A stretch of DNA of 64,000 nucleotides. It comes from Nectonema munidae (taxonomy: Eukaryota > Nematomorpha > Nectonematoida > Nectonematidae). Within the stretch, counting starts at the first letter, position 1, and every line of letters begins with the position of its first letter. Shown here piece after piece: positions 63,553 to 64,000 of the stretch. The notes beneath the pieces were generated by a model. The model searched no databases. It was not told the origin of the DNA and saw only the letters and a program-made list of their open reading frames with translations. Location: assembly GCA_030549495.1 (NCBI GenBank), contig JAUIRK010001052.1:1178001-1242000 (forward strand), read 5' to 3'. Position numbers and translations under genes: made by a program.

Positions 63553-64000
63553 ATTGAATTTCCAAAAAATTGTGAGGCGCAGAAACTTTTTTGCTCAGTA
63601 TTTATGAAATTCATTATGAAGAGTATTTGAAATTTCATTTCAGCAGAATCCTTGATTACTCTTAGTTCTAACAAAAAGCTAATAAATATGAACACCATTA
63701 CACGGGACAATTGTTGTCCGTCCCACGCTAAAAAGGTGTAAATATGGGTGAGTTTAGCCCATTTTATCACATCCTTACTATTGAATACCGCTTTTTATCA
63801 CATCCTTGCTATTAGCTGAAGAAACTTGATACAAAACCACCTCAAATGTGTATACTGACAATGAAGTACATTCCAGGTGTGCGTTAAGGTAGTTTTTTAC
63901 TTGTTTTAGTATGCTAGGAAGGAATTCAACTGTACTCTTCTACATCTCTTGATCATGTTTTCCAAAAATTGACTTAAAATTAAGCAGAAATTTGATTAAA
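63553..64000 (+). other. Downstream sequence
   Basis: Possible 3' UTR up to the AATAAA at 63681, or intron if the tail continues. Contains a short repeated phrase (TTTTATCACATCCTTACTAT and TTTTATCACATCCTTGCTAT, about 35 bp apart near 63762 and 63791). No further channel-like frame seen. Confidence 0.5.
63681..63686 (+). promoter_or_regulatory. AATAAA, possible polyadenylation signal
   Basis: Perfect AATAAA about 130 nt after the predicted TAG, with a short T/G-rich stretch (TTGTTGTCC) about 25 nt further on. In AT-rich DNA such hexamers are common, so this supports but does not prove the transcript end. Confidence 0.3.

Noticed and set aside
1-64000. CRISPR array, bacterial operon or phage-like system
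   Set aside because: No regularly spaced repeats, no ribosome-binding-site-led gene clusters; everything fits a single intron-rich animal gene.

Overview
This is an AT-rich animal genomic window, and essentially all of it is one large plus-strand gene. The gene is a T-type (CaV3) voltage-gated calcium channel alpha-1 subunit, related to insect Ca-alpha1T and vertebrate CACNA1G/H/I. I mapped 28 exons, from the domain I pore loop at 939 to a probable C-terminal exon with a stop at 63550-63552. Splice phases chain across every junction except one, in the II-III linker between 35437 and 41512. The mapped exons total about 1,390 codons. The first five transmembrane segments of domain I and the N-terminus must lie upstream of the window. 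The four pore loops read E, E, D, D (LEGW, QEDW, KDGW, GDNW), the T-type signature. The mix of tiny introns (50-90 nt) and multi-kilobase, transposon-filled introns, the strong AT bias and the arthropod-like channel suggest an arthropod, perhaps a copepod. That assignment is inference.

Layout: 939-1252 is the domain I pore loop, S6 and gating brake. 4590-11769 holds five I-II linker exons. 16646-29710 is domain II. 32928-41902 is the II-III linker. 43365-50099 and the start of 52372-52588 are domain III. The rest of 52372-52588 and the start of 53248-53402 are the III-IV linker. 53248-62077 is domain IV. 63397-63552 is a putative C-terminus. An AATAAA lies about 130 nt further on.

The introns hold a diverse set of mobile elements. 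There are four short hAT-type elements with 8-bp target duplications, and a fifth hAT-like one. Four TTAA-bounded piggyBac-type MITEs and a decayed piggyBac transposase are present. Two tRNA-derived SINE families occur in several copies, one copy nested inside an older repeat. There are two LINE reverse-transcriptase fragments, a 246-bp palindromic foldback element, and fossils of a widespread transposon-linked gene family. A recently duplicated unit of about 203 bp sits on both sides of one channel exon.

No second confident host gene, structural RNA, operon or CRISPR array was seen. The most notable host-gene features are a Glu-to-Lys change in the otherwise conserved domain II S6 end, a compact I-II linker with a repeated serine motif, a very short predicted C-terminal tail, and unresolved exon choice in the II-III linker.
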